This document shows, one piece after another, positions 1-8,056 of a stretch of 56,527 nucleotides of DNA (position 1 is the stretch's first letter; every line of letters starts with the position of its first letter). Origin of the DNA: Bacteroidales bacterium (GTDB taxonomy: Bacteria > Bacteroidota > Bacteroidia > Bacteroidales > JAFGUD01); contig JAFGXO010000166.1 of NCBI GenBank assembly GCA_016936595.1, positions 1 through 56,527 of the forward strand, read 5' to 3'. The position numbers and the translations under genes were made by a program. The notes beneath the pieces were generated by a model that ran no database searches, was not told the DNA's origin, and saw only the letters and a program-made list of their open reading frames with translations.

Positions 1-2
1 TT

Positions 3-341
3 ATGCCTTTAATTAAACAAAAAGAAGAAGAATTAGCTCAAGAGCGGCAAAAAGCAGAACAAAAAAGCAAAGAGTTAGAACAAGAGCGGCAAAAAGTAGA
101 ACAAGAGCGGCAAAAAGCAGAGCAAAAAAGCAAAGAGTTAGAGCAAGAGCGGCAAAAAGCAGAACAAAAAAGCAAAGAATTAGCTCAAGAGCGGCAAAAA
201 GCAGAACAAAAAAGCAAAGAGTTAGAACAAGAACGACAAAAAATAATTGAAACGGCAAAATTTTTAAAAACACTTAATGTTGCAGATAAAATAATAGCAG
301 AAAAAACCGGATTAACTATTGAAGAAATTGAAAATCTTTAG
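3..341 (+). CDS. C-terminal part of an Rpn/PD-(D/E)XK nuclease-type protein with heptad-repeat coiled coil (partial at window edge)
   Basis: The visible 112 residues are a highly charged Lys/Glu/Gln coiled coil followed by a short C-terminal motif (KFLKTLNVADKIIAEKTG, then LTIEEIENL). That ending is typical of Bacteroidota Rpn-family recombination-promoting nuclease/putative transposase proteins, which end with a statement such as 'glsieeIekL'. The nuclease domain itself would lie upstream of the window, and the ATG at 3 is probably an internal methionine because the frame is open to the edge. The coil is built almost entirely of 14-residue units ERQKAEQKSKELEQ plus one 7-residue half unit, so every unit is a multiple of the heptad. 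The stop is TAG at 339-341. The family call rests only on the tail and could be wrong; other proteins with long coils end similarly. Confidence 0.5.
   Translation: MPLIKQKEEELAQERQKAEQKSKELEQERQKVEQERQKAEQKSKELEQERQKAEQKSKELAQERQKAEQKSKELEQERQKIIETAKFLKTLNVADKIIAEKTGLTIEEIENL
42..242 (+). repeat. In-frame 42-bp tandem repeat encoding a heptad coiled coil
   Basis: Near-identical 42-bp units occupy 42-83, 105-146, 147-188 and 189-230. A 21-bp half unit lies at 84-104 and a partial unit at 231-242. Each unit begins with gag/gaa-cg(g/a)-caa-aaa. Units differ only at a few synonymous or single-residue positions (ELEQ versus ELAQ, QKA versus QKV), which points to recent expansion by slippage or unequal recombination. 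Unit lengths of 14 and 7 residues keep the coiled-coil register intact. Confidence 0.9.
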
Positions 342-342
342 T

Positions 343-1041
343 ATGCAACTTTGCCGTTGGCACGCTGTGGATAAACTTGCAGAAAACTATATGAGCCAAA
401 GCCCGTACTCCTACGCTAGAAATAATCCGATAAATTATGTAGATATTTTGGGCTTAATGCCAGATACAGATATTCCAACTATAGGTGGAATTGTAGGAGT
501 AGCTTATGAAGAAGCTGCTTATAAAAAAGGCAATATTTCGGCAGTACAGTGGGCTACAGCCAACAACACAACAGCACAAACTTACATGTACCAGTACGAT
601 AACCTTAACCGATTAACTACTGCAATATACTCTCCTCAAGGCAATTACGATGTTGATATACAATGCAATCTTAATGGAAACATTACTCATTTGCAACGAA
701 AAGGACAAATAATTACAACTAACCCTTTTGGTGGAGAAGGAAGCCCCGAAACAACAATATCGTATAATTATATAGATGATTTAACTTATAGTTATGTTGG
801 AAATAAATTAAACATGGTAAACGATGATATTGGCGACATAAATACACCTTTAAACAATGATTTTAGAGACAATGGAGCCTACTCGTTCAACGAATATTTA
901 TACGATTATAACTGTAATATGACTTTTGATGCAAACAAAAACATTGAAATTGAATATAATTTTTTAGATTTGCCAACAAAAGTAACACAGCAAAATAAAA
1001 TTTACAGCATAGAATACAAGTACACGGCCGGCGGAGCATAA
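343..1041 (+). pseudogene. RHS/YD-repeat protein remnant with rearranged order
   Basis: Directly after the preceding stop, the reading frame encodes a recognisable RHS repeat-associated core end (RWHAVDKLAENYMSQSPYSY, then ARNNPINYVDILG; the family consensus is 'RFxxxDPLAEkY...SPYxYxxNNPixfiDpdG'). About 25 residues later come YD-repeat segments (YQYDNLNRLTTAIYSPQG, LNGNITHLQRKGQ, EYNFLDLPTKV). In intact RHS proteins the YD repeats precede the core, so this order is inverted and suggests two fragments joined by rearrangement. The usual upstream several hundred residues and signal peptide are absent. The frame stops at TAA 1039-1041 in the middle of a YD-type strand (YKYTAGGA) and then stays open in the same frame for a further 39 codons to a TAA at 1162-1164. 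I read it as a decayed gene fragment, not a functional toxin. Confidence 0.7.
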
Positions 1042-1164
1042 ATACAAATTAATAAACTGGTTAACTCATCAAATTGGTTAGCTGTCAACTTACTAGGATT
1101 TATTCTTAGCAGTGATAAGGACAAAAAACATAATAATACTAATATAGCACAAAAAAAGGAGTAA

Positions 1165-1444
1165 TAGACATTAATATTATAAAGAAAAAATTTTTTACAT
1201 TATGCCAAGCTGAAAATTTTACAAAAGCTGTAATTTTTTCAAAAAATCGAACGTATAAAAAAATATGTTTTAAGTTGAATAATTTTTGTAATTAAGCTAA
1301 CCGATTTTGATAACTATTGATTTTTATTGTATTGTTTTTATTAACTATTGTTTTTTAAATTTTAAAAAAATAATTCATTTTTAAATTAGTACATTGGTTA
1401 ATAAAATCTATATAACAATAACTTTTGGTTAAGTGTATAATTGT
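1165..1444. other. Intergenic, AT-rich, no gene seen
   Basis: This stretch lies between the RHS remnant on the plus strand and the 3' end of glnN on the minus strand. It is very AT-rich with poly-A and poly-T runs. I see no open frame of useful length, no strong hairpin followed by a U tract, and no RNA gene. Confidence 0.6.
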
Positions 1445-3634
1445 TTATATGGTAAAAAGAATTTCTCTGTATTTTGGTAAAGGCCAAAGTTCGTTATCTA
1501 CAATTCGTTCAAGACTGTCAATGTATTCTCTTATTTGTTCAAAAAATGGTTTTACTTCTTTTGCATAAGCAATTACAATACTCTCGCAATTAGTTAAATT
1601 ATTTGCTTTTTTGCGAGCTAAACGCATTTGTTCAGATTTTAGTTTTATTGTACTAACTGACAACGAAATATCTCTGATTATATCAATTCTGGCATCAGCC
1701 AAAACTTCAAATTCATCTTTATTGAATATTTCTTTTAAACCTTTAACATTTTCAATTAAAAGATTTTGATATTGAATAATAGTTGGAACAATATGATTTA
1801 AAACAATATCGCCCAATACTCGCGATTCTATTTGGAGTTGTTTTTTGTACTTTTCAATCTTAACTTCATAACGTGCAATAAGCTCTTTTTTTGTTAAAAC
1901 TCCATGATTTTCAAATAATTCGATTGACTTTTTATCCAAATAGGCTTTAAGGGCTTCTTGTACAGATTTTATGTTTGTTAACCCTCTTTTTTTAGCTTCG
2001 TTAACCCAATCATTGCTGTAACCATTTCCTTCAAAAACAACCGGTTTAGAGGCGGTTATTGTTTTGCGAAGAACTTTAAGAATTGCTTCATCTTTTTTGA
2101 ATCCTTTTTTTCTGATTTTTTCTACTTCTTCGATAAAAATCTTCAATTGATTTGCAACCGCAGTATTAAGAACAATCATTGAAGCCGCCGAATTACCAGA
2201 AGAACCAACTGCCCTAAACTCAAAACGATTTCCGGTAAAAGCAAACGGCGAGGTTCTATTTCTGTCAGTATTATCAAGTAAAATTTCGGGGATTCTGCCA
2301 ATATCTAGTTTAATTTCGGTTTTTTCGTTAGGTGTCATGGCATCAGCCGGAATTCGTTTTTCAATGTCATCAAGTATTTTTGAAAGTTTTGAGCCTAAAA
2401 ACACCGAGATAATTGCCGGAGGTGCTTCATTTGCTCCAAGTCTGTATTCATTCCCGGCAGAAACAATACTTGCTCGTAGTAAATCGGAATAGTCGTAAAC
2501 TGCTTTCATAGTATTAACCAAAAAAGTTAAAAATTGCAGATTACTTTTAGGATTTTTGCCCGGTTTTAACAAATTTACGCCTGTATCTGTTGCTAAAGAC
2601 CAGTTGCTGTGTTTTGCAGACCCATTTATTCCTTTGAATGGTTTTTCGTGATAAATTATTCTAAGTTTATGTTTTCTGGCAACTCTGCGCAAAATTTCCA
2701 TTGCCAAAAGGTTTTGGTCAACGGCTAAATTGGCTTCCTGAAAAATAGATGCACATTCAAACTGATTTGGAGCAACTTCGTTGTGTCGGGTTTTTAATGG
2801 AATGCCCAATTTATATGATTCAATTTCAGCTTCTTGCATAAAAGCCTCAACTCTTTGTGGAATAGAGCCAAAATAATGGTCTTGTAATTGTTGATCCTTA
2901 GCAGAAGCGTGTCCAAGAAGTGTTCTGCCTGTTAAAACCAAGTCGGGACGAGCATTATACAGGGCTTCATCTATAAGAAAATATTCCTGTTCCCACCCCA
3001 AAGTTGTAATAACTTTTTTTACGTCAGCATCAAAATATCGTGAAACTTCTGAGGCGTATTTATCTAATACCGATAAAGAACGTAAAAGCGGAGTTTTATA
3101 GTCCAAAGCTTCGCCTGTGTATGAAATAAAAATTGTTGGAATACAAAGAGTTTTGTTAACAATAAAAGCCGGAGAAGAAGGGTCCCAAGCTGTGTAACCG
3201 CGAGCTTCAAAAGTATTTCTGATTCCACCGGTAGGAAGACTTGATGCGTCGGGTTCTTGTTGTACAAGTTTTGAACCGTCAAAGCTTTCAAAAACTTCTT
3301 CGTTTAATGTTAATTCCAGAAAAGAATCGTGTTTTTCTGCCGTAGAATCTGTTAAGGGGTGAAACCAATGTGTGTAGTGAGTGGCACCTCGTTCTAATGC
3401 CCATGATTTCATTCCGGTTGCTATTTGGTCTGCAATTTTTCTGTCAAGATTAGCTCCTTGTTCAATAGCGTTGATTAATTTATGAAAAACATCTTTTGAA
3501 AGGTACTTCTGCATTTTTTTTTTGTCGAAAACATTTATTGCAAAATACTCTGAACAACTTGTTGAAGGAAATTCAACAGTTTTTATTTCTCTATTTAAAG
3601 CTTCTTTTAAAGCTTGAAAACGTAAGGTTGCCAT
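1445..3634 (-). CDS. glnN: Glutamine synthetase type III (GSIII)
   Basis: This 729-residue cytoplasmic enzyme makes glutamine from glutamate, ammonia and ATP. Its length matches GSIII (about 700-730 residues), not GSI or GSII. The N-terminal MATLRFQALKEAL is characteristic of Bacteroidota GSIII. Signature segments are GWEQEYFL (213-220), RHNEVAPNQFE (283-293, metal and glutamate site), GINGSAKHSNWS (335-346, ATP-binding loop) and RLGANEAPPAI (398-408). The start is the ATG at 3634, with a promoter-like TACCTTTG about 45 bases upstream. It is a single-gene unit, with nothing co-directional close by. GSIII is the usual main ammonium-assimilating glutamine synthetase in this phylum. Confidence 0.96.
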   Translation of the reverse strand: MATLRFQALKEALNREIKTVEFPSTSCSEYFAINVFDKKKMQKYLSKDVFHKLINAIEQGANLDRKIADQIATGMKSWALERGATHYTHWFHPLTDSTAEKHDSFLELTLNEEVFESFDGSKLVQQEPDASSLPTGGIRNTFEARGYTAWDPSSPAFIVNKTLCIPTIFISYTGEALDYKTPLLRSLSVLDKYASEVSRYFDADVKKVITTLGWEQEYFLIDEALYNARPDLVLTGRTLLGHASAKDQQLQDHYFGSIPQRVEAFMQEAEIESYKLGIPLKTRHNEVAPNQFECASIFQEANLAVDQNLLAMEILRRVARKHKLRIIYHEKPFKGINGSAKHSNWSLATDTGVNLLKPGKNPKSNLQFLTFLVNTMKAVYDYSDLLRASIVSAGNEYRLGANEAPPAIISVFLGSKLSKILDDIEKRIPADAMTPNEKTEIKLDIGRIPEILLDNTDRNRTSPFAFTGNRFEFRAVGSSGNSAASMIVLNTAVANQLKIFIEEVEKIRKKGFKKDEAILKVLRKTITASKPVVFEGNGYSNDWVNEAKKRGLTNIKSVQEALKAYLDKKSIELFENHGVLTKKELIARYEVKIEKYKKQLQIESRVLGDIVLNHIVPTIIQYQNLLIENVKGLKEIFNKDEFEVLADARIDIIRDISLSVSTIKLKSEQMRLARKKANNLTNCESIVIAYAKEVKPFFEQIREYIDSLERIVDNELWPLPKYREILFTI

Positions 3635-3675
3635 TTTATGGATTTTTTTTATTGTAGCCCCAATATTTTAGGCTG

Positions 3676-3703
3676 CAAAGGTAATATTTTAGTTTTTTTC
3701 CAA
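3676..3703 (-). promoter_or_regulatory. Bacteroidota-type promoter for glnN
   Basis: Reading the minus strand, TACCTTTG (3683-3676) matches the -7 consensus TAnnTTTG. A TTG lies 17 bases upstream (3703-3701), slightly short of the usual 19-21 spacing for a -33 element. The predicted transcript would start near 3670 with a leader of roughly 35 bases before the glnN ATG. Confidence 0.5.
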
Positions 3704-4101
3704 CATTACTCCCTAAAATATTTAACATTAAGTTAATATTCTTTTTTTTTGCAAATTAGTGGCTTTACAAATATGTAGTTTTCTAAACATAAACCAACTT
3801 ATTCGCGTAATTTAGTAATTTATACGTAAAATGTTTAAGTTTAAGGTGTTACAAGGTTTTCTTTTTGATTAGCCCCAATTAAGGCTTTAAATTTGAATAA
3901 ATAATCAGCATAAACTTTTGACTTTCAAATTCAAATTATTCATGGATAATGAGTTGCTTACAATAATCGGTTGTTTTGGATATTTGTTCGTCTTAAGATT
4001 TGTTTGCGTCCCAAAAAGTTTGTTAATTGTTTTTTTATCAAGTATTAAAAAAATTAGAATAAGTTGTTAAGCATTTTTTCTGTGCAATTAAAGATATTTA
4101 T
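3704..4101. other. Intergenic between two minus-strand genes, no gene seen
   Basis: About 400 bases separate the glnN promoter from the 3' end of the FloA-like gene. No frame of note is present on either strand. A short imperfect inverted repeat (agcc...ggct near 3882-3897) is visible, but it lacks a U tract and is not convincing as a terminator. Confidence 0.5.
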
Positions 4102-6174
4102 TTAATGATGTCCATGTTGTCCGGTTTCATTTTCATCATCATCTTTAAAAATAATATATTTATTAAAATTTCCTTTAGCCCATTCTTTTTTAATTTCAAT
4201 TTCAGCTTCTTTTTCTTTAAAATGGATCATGTGTTCGTGCAAATTGTGTTCGTAGTCGTGTTTAGCTTTTTCAAATTCTTTAAAAGTGGCTTCTACAAAT
4301 TCAATTTTGGGAATCAAAACTTTAAGAGGTTTGTATTTGCTAACGTTAATAAATTTGTCAATTTCTTTGTCGGATTGTTTAGGTAATTTTAGTGTTTTTT
4401 TATCGGAATGTTTTATTTCTGTTGTATGGTTGTGTTCATCAGTATTATGATGTTCTTCAGATTTATGGTTATTGTCGGTTGAATCAGTGTGATGAATATT
4501 ATTTTCGTTATGATGAAGTTCAACTTTAGGTTCGTTGTTCTCATCTTGAAAAAAGTATTCAGTTGTTTGGGTTCGAGTTTCTTTTAGCAGTCTGTCTAAA
4601 ACATTGTTTGAAATTTTTTCAATATTCATAATTATTTGATCGTGATCATATTTTCGTTGAACTTCGTCAATAAAAATGGCACTAGCTCTATCAAGCAAAA
4701 CTTTTTCGTCGCTTCCTTTAAAATAATTTTCTATTATAAAAACAGCTTCAATTTTCATTTTAGCTTTTATTTCTATATTATCTTTAGTTGTAACTAAAAA
4801 ACTGTCACCGTCAATAAAAACAGGATTAAGAGCCCTATCTATAGTTTCTTTAACGCAATTTTTTGCATCATTTTCGGATCTATCGCAAAATTTATCAATT
4901 AGTTTGGCTAATCCGTAATTTAAATTGAGTTCGTTTTTTTTTGCAAAATTAACGTAATCTAAAATACTAAAAACGTTATAGCCTGAAATGTAGTCGTCTA
5001 TAATTTCATCAAAAGGAACAGAGTTTTCTTTGGCCATTCTTAAAGCGATTACGAATAAAAAGGTGTCAAATTTTGGTTTAAGATCGGCTATGCTTAAAAT
5101 TTTAAAAACGTGATCATAAAGTTCTTTTGCCGAAAGTTTTATGGTTTTTTGATTTAAAATATATCCTTCAAAAAATTTCTTTAAATCGCCGCCCATAAAA
5201 TGCAAATTTCTTAGCATTAGATAGTCAAAATCGGAACAACCTACCTTATAAAATTTTATCAGAAACTCTAAAACAGTGTTTACCGGAACTTTTCTGATTA
5301 TTTCTTGATACAAGTCATCAAAATTAAGTAAAACACCCGAAAATTTGGCTTTAATTAAGTAACCAATAAGCTGAGTTATTGTGGCTTCGGGAAGTGGAAT
5401 AATCTTAAATTTTTCGTATTGTAAAGGAATATCGTTTTCAATTAGTCTTGAAAAAGTTACAACAAAATTAAAAGGATCTCTACCACTTTTTGCAGCTTGA
5501 ATATAATCTATTGTTTTTATTTCTAATTTGTTTTCATTTTGATATACCCATGCTCTTTTGTAAGAGTCTAAAAGTTCAATTAATTTTTCTTTGTATAATT
5601 TTTCGTCTTCAAACAGATTTTTAATAGTTGGGGTATTGCTAATAGCGTCATAAAATTTTATGATATTTTTTTGAGTAAGCGGATATCCGGTGTTTTTTGT
5701 ATAAATCATTACATCAACAATTTCGGGCAATATTTCATCGTCAATGCTGTCGTAATCTCCAAATTTAGTAAAATTTCCTTGTTCGTTTTCATCAAGTTGG
5801 TAGTGCTCAAAGCTTCGTGCTAAATTAAAATAAAAGTCTAAATTCTTTTTGCCTTTTCTTAGCAGTGATGCTACTGTTTCAAAGTTGAAATAATTATCGA
5901 AACCATATTTTTTTGATAATGAAAACATTTTCAGGTATTGAACAGCTTGCTCAAAAGATTTTAAGTAAGGAATTAAATACCACCTTAAGTCTCTAAAATT
6001 ATTGTCTATTTTTAATAAATTTGCTCTAATTTTTCCGAAGTATGATTTTTTATCCAAATTTATTTGTTTTGCATCTCCTCCTTTAGCAATTAGTCTTTTT
6101 GCTAATCTGTTGCAAAATCTTGTTGCCCGTAAATCTCTTCTTAAAACGTCTGTTATCAATAATTTTGCTTTCAT
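4102..6174 (-). CDS. Flotillin-like (FloA/UPF0365-related) protein with repeated FloA modules and a His-rich tail
   Basis: This 690-residue protein has no signal peptide or obvious membrane helix. Several segments follow the FloA pattern 'rrvPxxxivnayIKaxKaGxdvsxddLexhylaGGnvdrvvdAlixAkraniel'. Residues 286-353 (IRKVPVNTVLEFLIKFYKVG ... MGGDLKKFFEGYI) are the clearest; 217-257 and 387-427 (DYISGYNVFSILDYVNFAKK) are weaker copies. Residues 449-505 (ALNPVFIDGDSFLVTTKD ... IEIKAKMKIEAVF ... LLDRASAIFIDEV) match the SPFH-like core of FloA, where the family has 'vNPkVietp..aAvakDGIelkaKarvtvR'. A His/Asp/Glu-rich linker follows (553-592, about 13 His), and the chain ends DENETGQHGHH. FloA proteins scaffold membrane microdomains, but they are about 330 residues with an N-terminal membrane hairpin that is missing here. 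Function is unknown; a soluble scaffold or metal-binding role is only inference. Confidence 0.6.
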   Translation of the reverse strand: MKAKLLITDVLRRDLRATRFCNRLAKRLIAKGGDAKQINLDKKSYFGKIRANLLKIDNNFRDLRWYLIPYLKSFEQAVQYLKMFSLSKKYGFDNYFNFETVASLLRKGKKNLDFYFNLARSFEHYQLDENEQGNFTKFGDYDSIDDEILPEIVDVMIYTKNTGYPLTQKNIIKFYDAISNTPTIKNLFEDEKLYKEKLIELLDSYKRAWVYQNENKLEIKTIDYIQAAKSGRDPFNFVVTFSRLIENDIPLQYEKFKIIPLPEATITQLIGYLIKAKFSGVLLNFDDLYQEIIRKVPVNTVLEFLIKFYKVGCSDFDYLMLRNLHFMGGDLKKFFEGYILNQKTIKLSAKELYDHVFKILSIADLKPKFDTFLFVIALRMAKENSVPFDEIIDDYISGYNVFSILDYVNFAKKNELNLNYGLAKLIDKFCDRSENDAKNCVKETIDRALNPVFIDGDSFLVTTKDNIEIKAKMKIEAVFIIENYFKGSDEKVLLDRASAIFIDEVQRKYDHDQIIMNIEKISNNVLDRLLKETRTQTTEYFFQDENNEPKVELHHNENNIHHTDSTDNNHKSEEHHNTDEHNHTTEIKHSDKKTLKLPKQSDKEIDKFINVSKYKPLKVLIPKIEFVEATFKEFEKAKHDYEHNLHEHMIHFKEKEAEIEIKKEWAKGNFNKYIIFKDDDENETGQHGHH

Positions 6175-6213
6175 ATTTCAACTGTTTCGATTTGAACTTA
6201 ACACTGTTTTGTA

Positions 6214-6221
6214 CAAAAATA
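6214..6221 (-). promoter_or_regulatory. -7 element TATTTTTG upstream of the FloA-like gene
   Basis: The minus strand reads TATTTTTG here, an exact TAnnTTTG match about 40 bases before the ATG at 6174. I see no good -33 TTTG at the standard spacing, so the promoter call is moderate. Confidence 0.4.
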
Positions 6222-6250
6222 TATAATATTTTTTAAGAAATGTAAAGATT

Positions 6251-6318
6251 AACAAAAAAAACGCCTGATTATTTTTTATAGAATTACAAATAATTATCTA
6301 TAGCTCAAATAATCAGGC
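6251..6318 (-). terminator. Rho-independent terminator of the amylase-peptidase operon
   Basis: A perfect 12-bp inverted repeat (gcctgattattt at 6263-6274, its complement at 6307-6318) has a 32-base loop. On the minus strand it is followed by a run of T (complement of the A run near 6254-6260). It lies about 95 bases beyond the peptidase stop and just upstream of the next promoter. Confidence 0.65.
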
Positions 6319-6411
6319 TCTTATGTTGTTTTATGTTTGTAAATGTTATTTTGAAAAATAATGGATTAAGTAGTTAATTTTCAATTATATCTATTTTATT
6401 TTAATAAATTT

Positions 6412-8034
6412 CTATTTAACAAATTTTGACATGAATTTTTGAGTGCTCGAAGTAATGTTAATAATGTAAACCCCATTTATTAGATTTTGGGTGTTTATTT
6501 TGATAGAATTTATTCCGCAGTTTATGGTTTCTGTGGCAGAATAAACAATTTTACCTGATACATCATAAATATTAATTGCTGCAATTTCGTTAATATTTGA
6601 GGGTATAATTAAATTAAGTTCTTTGTTTTTTTGAAATAAATTTATTTTTTCTTGATTAAAATCGTTTGTATTCGCTCCGTTATAAGTTATGTCTGTAACA
6701 TAAAAATCTGCTCCGGTTCCTACAAAATGATTGGACAAAGTGAAAAATAATTTATTTAAGTTCCATGCAGACTGAGGTACAATATATGATTGATTAATAT
6801 CAAGTTGGCTTATTTCAACCAAAGAGTCGTTTTCATCATAAAAAAGTAAATTTACGTTCCAGTTATCAGGGTTTTCAAAATTAAAATCAAATTGTTGACC
6901 GTAATCTTGTGGTATTTTGTAATATCTTGCAGCACAGTTGTTAAGAGTTGACGAAATGTTTATTGGATAAGTTTCTTTTTGAACGTAAGTGAACGCCGGC
7001 AGATTTAGTAAATCGTATCCGTATTGTCCGTTATCAACTTGTTTATCGTTTATAAAATTGGCTAAAGTCCACGTGTCAAAAATGTATTTAAAATCAATAC
7101 TGTAGCCGTAATTAATAAGGGTTTCGTTAATTGATTCAACTCCGGTTGTTTCAGAATGTACTATGCTTTTTATAAAATCACTTCCGAAAAATTCATAAAG
7201 GTAAGTGAAAAATAATTGAACTTGAACATAATCAGACCACTGTTGATCCCAAACTATTAAATTATTATTAGGGTTTGTGTTAAAAGAACTTATTGGGTCA
7301 GGATATCCAAAAGAAACCATTGCGAGTTCGGCACAACCTTCATCTAACCAACTTTCTTCGTTTTGATCATAACCAAAGTGGATAAGATGTTGTAATTCGT
7401 GCGAAAGCACTGATAATGTTGAAATTTGTGTAGGATTAACCGGATAGCAGCTCATGTATAACATTTCGCATTCGTTGCTATGTGAGCCATCTTGTTGTGC
7501 TTCGGCTTCTGTAAGTTGGTTATATGCCGAAAAATAGCCATCAAAAGCTGTACCGTTGTATGAACCTAAATCTGTGAAATAAAAAATTACTTTTGGGTCG
7601 TTATCTAATGCATCAGGTATATTGCCAAAAAGCATAGTATCCATAGATACTATGCCGTATTCGGTTGTGTTTAGTGTGCTGTCTTCTAAAAAAGACATTA
7701 TTAAATCAATATCATCTTGATTAATATTTACATTCCACTGGTTTGTAGAAACAAAAATATATGCCTCATTACCAACTGCTTTACATACAGCTTCTTCGTA
7801 TTGCCAGGCAGGAGGCATAACTGTTAAATCCCATCTCCAAAAATATTTTACATCATCAATATTGTATTCAGATGTAACTTTTTGATTTTTAATTTGTTGA
7901 TGAGTTGTTGCGTTAGCGTATTTTTGATAAGCCTGTTTTGCTTGTGTTTGTAACTGGTTTATATACTGATTTCTTTGTCCAAAAGATAAAAAAAACATAG
8001 TTATAATCAGTAAGCTCAATAATAATTTTTTCAT
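6412..8034 (-). CDS. Secreted zinc metallopeptidase-like protein with T9SS type A sorting domain
   Basis: The protein has 540 residues. An N-terminal signal peptide (MKKLLLSLLIITMFFLSFG) is followed by a mature region carrying a zincin motif: HELQH at 212-216 (zinc-binding His212 and His216, catalytic Glu213), then LDEGCAELA at 230-238, which offers the downstream acidic ligand. The last 75 residues or so are a T9SS type A C-terminal domain (INIYDVSGKIV ... LINGVYIINI ... KFMSKFVK), so the product should cross the outer membrane and be released or surface-anchored. The middle resembles the M30/hyicolysin and M6-like zincins, but I cannot assign the peptidase family firmly. It starts 22 bases downstream of the amylase stop and is probably co-transcribed with it. 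The substrate is not evident. Confidence 0.8.
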   Translation of the reverse strand: MKKLLLSLLIITMFFLSFGQRNQYINQLQTQAKQAYQKYANATTHQQIKNQKVTSEYNIDDVKYFWRWDLTVMPPAWQYEEAVCKAVGNEAYIFVSTNQWNVNINQDDIDLIMSFLEDSTLNTTEYGIVSMDTMLFGNIPDALDNDPKVIFYFTDLGSYNGTAFDGYFSAYNQLTEAEAQQDGSHSNECEMLYMSCYPVNPTQISTLSVLSHELQHLIHFGYDQNEESWLDEGCAELAMVSFGYPDPISSFNTNPNNNLIVWDQQWSDYVQVQLFFTYLYEFFGSDFIKSIVHSETTGVESINETLINYGYSIDFKYIFDTWTLANFINDKQVDNGQYGYDLLNLPAFTYVQKETYPINISSTLNNCAARYYKIPQDYGQQFDFNFENPDNWNVNLLFYDENDSLVEISQLDINQSYIVPQSAWNLNKLFFTLSNHFVGTGADFYVTDITYNGANTNDFNQEKINLFQKNKELNLIIPSNINEIAAINIYDVSGKIVYSATETINCGINSIKINTQNLINGVYIINITSSTQKFMSKFVK

Positions 8035-8056
8035 TTTTTTCTGCTAAAATAAAGAA

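Noticed and set aside
42-242. Regular 42-bp repeats that could suggest a CRISPR array
   Set aside because: They are contiguous, without unique spacers, in frame, and encode a heptad coiled coil.
343-1041. Functional RHS polymorphic toxin
   Set aside because: No signal peptide, no long YD-repeat shell, inverted order of core and repeats, and early stop.
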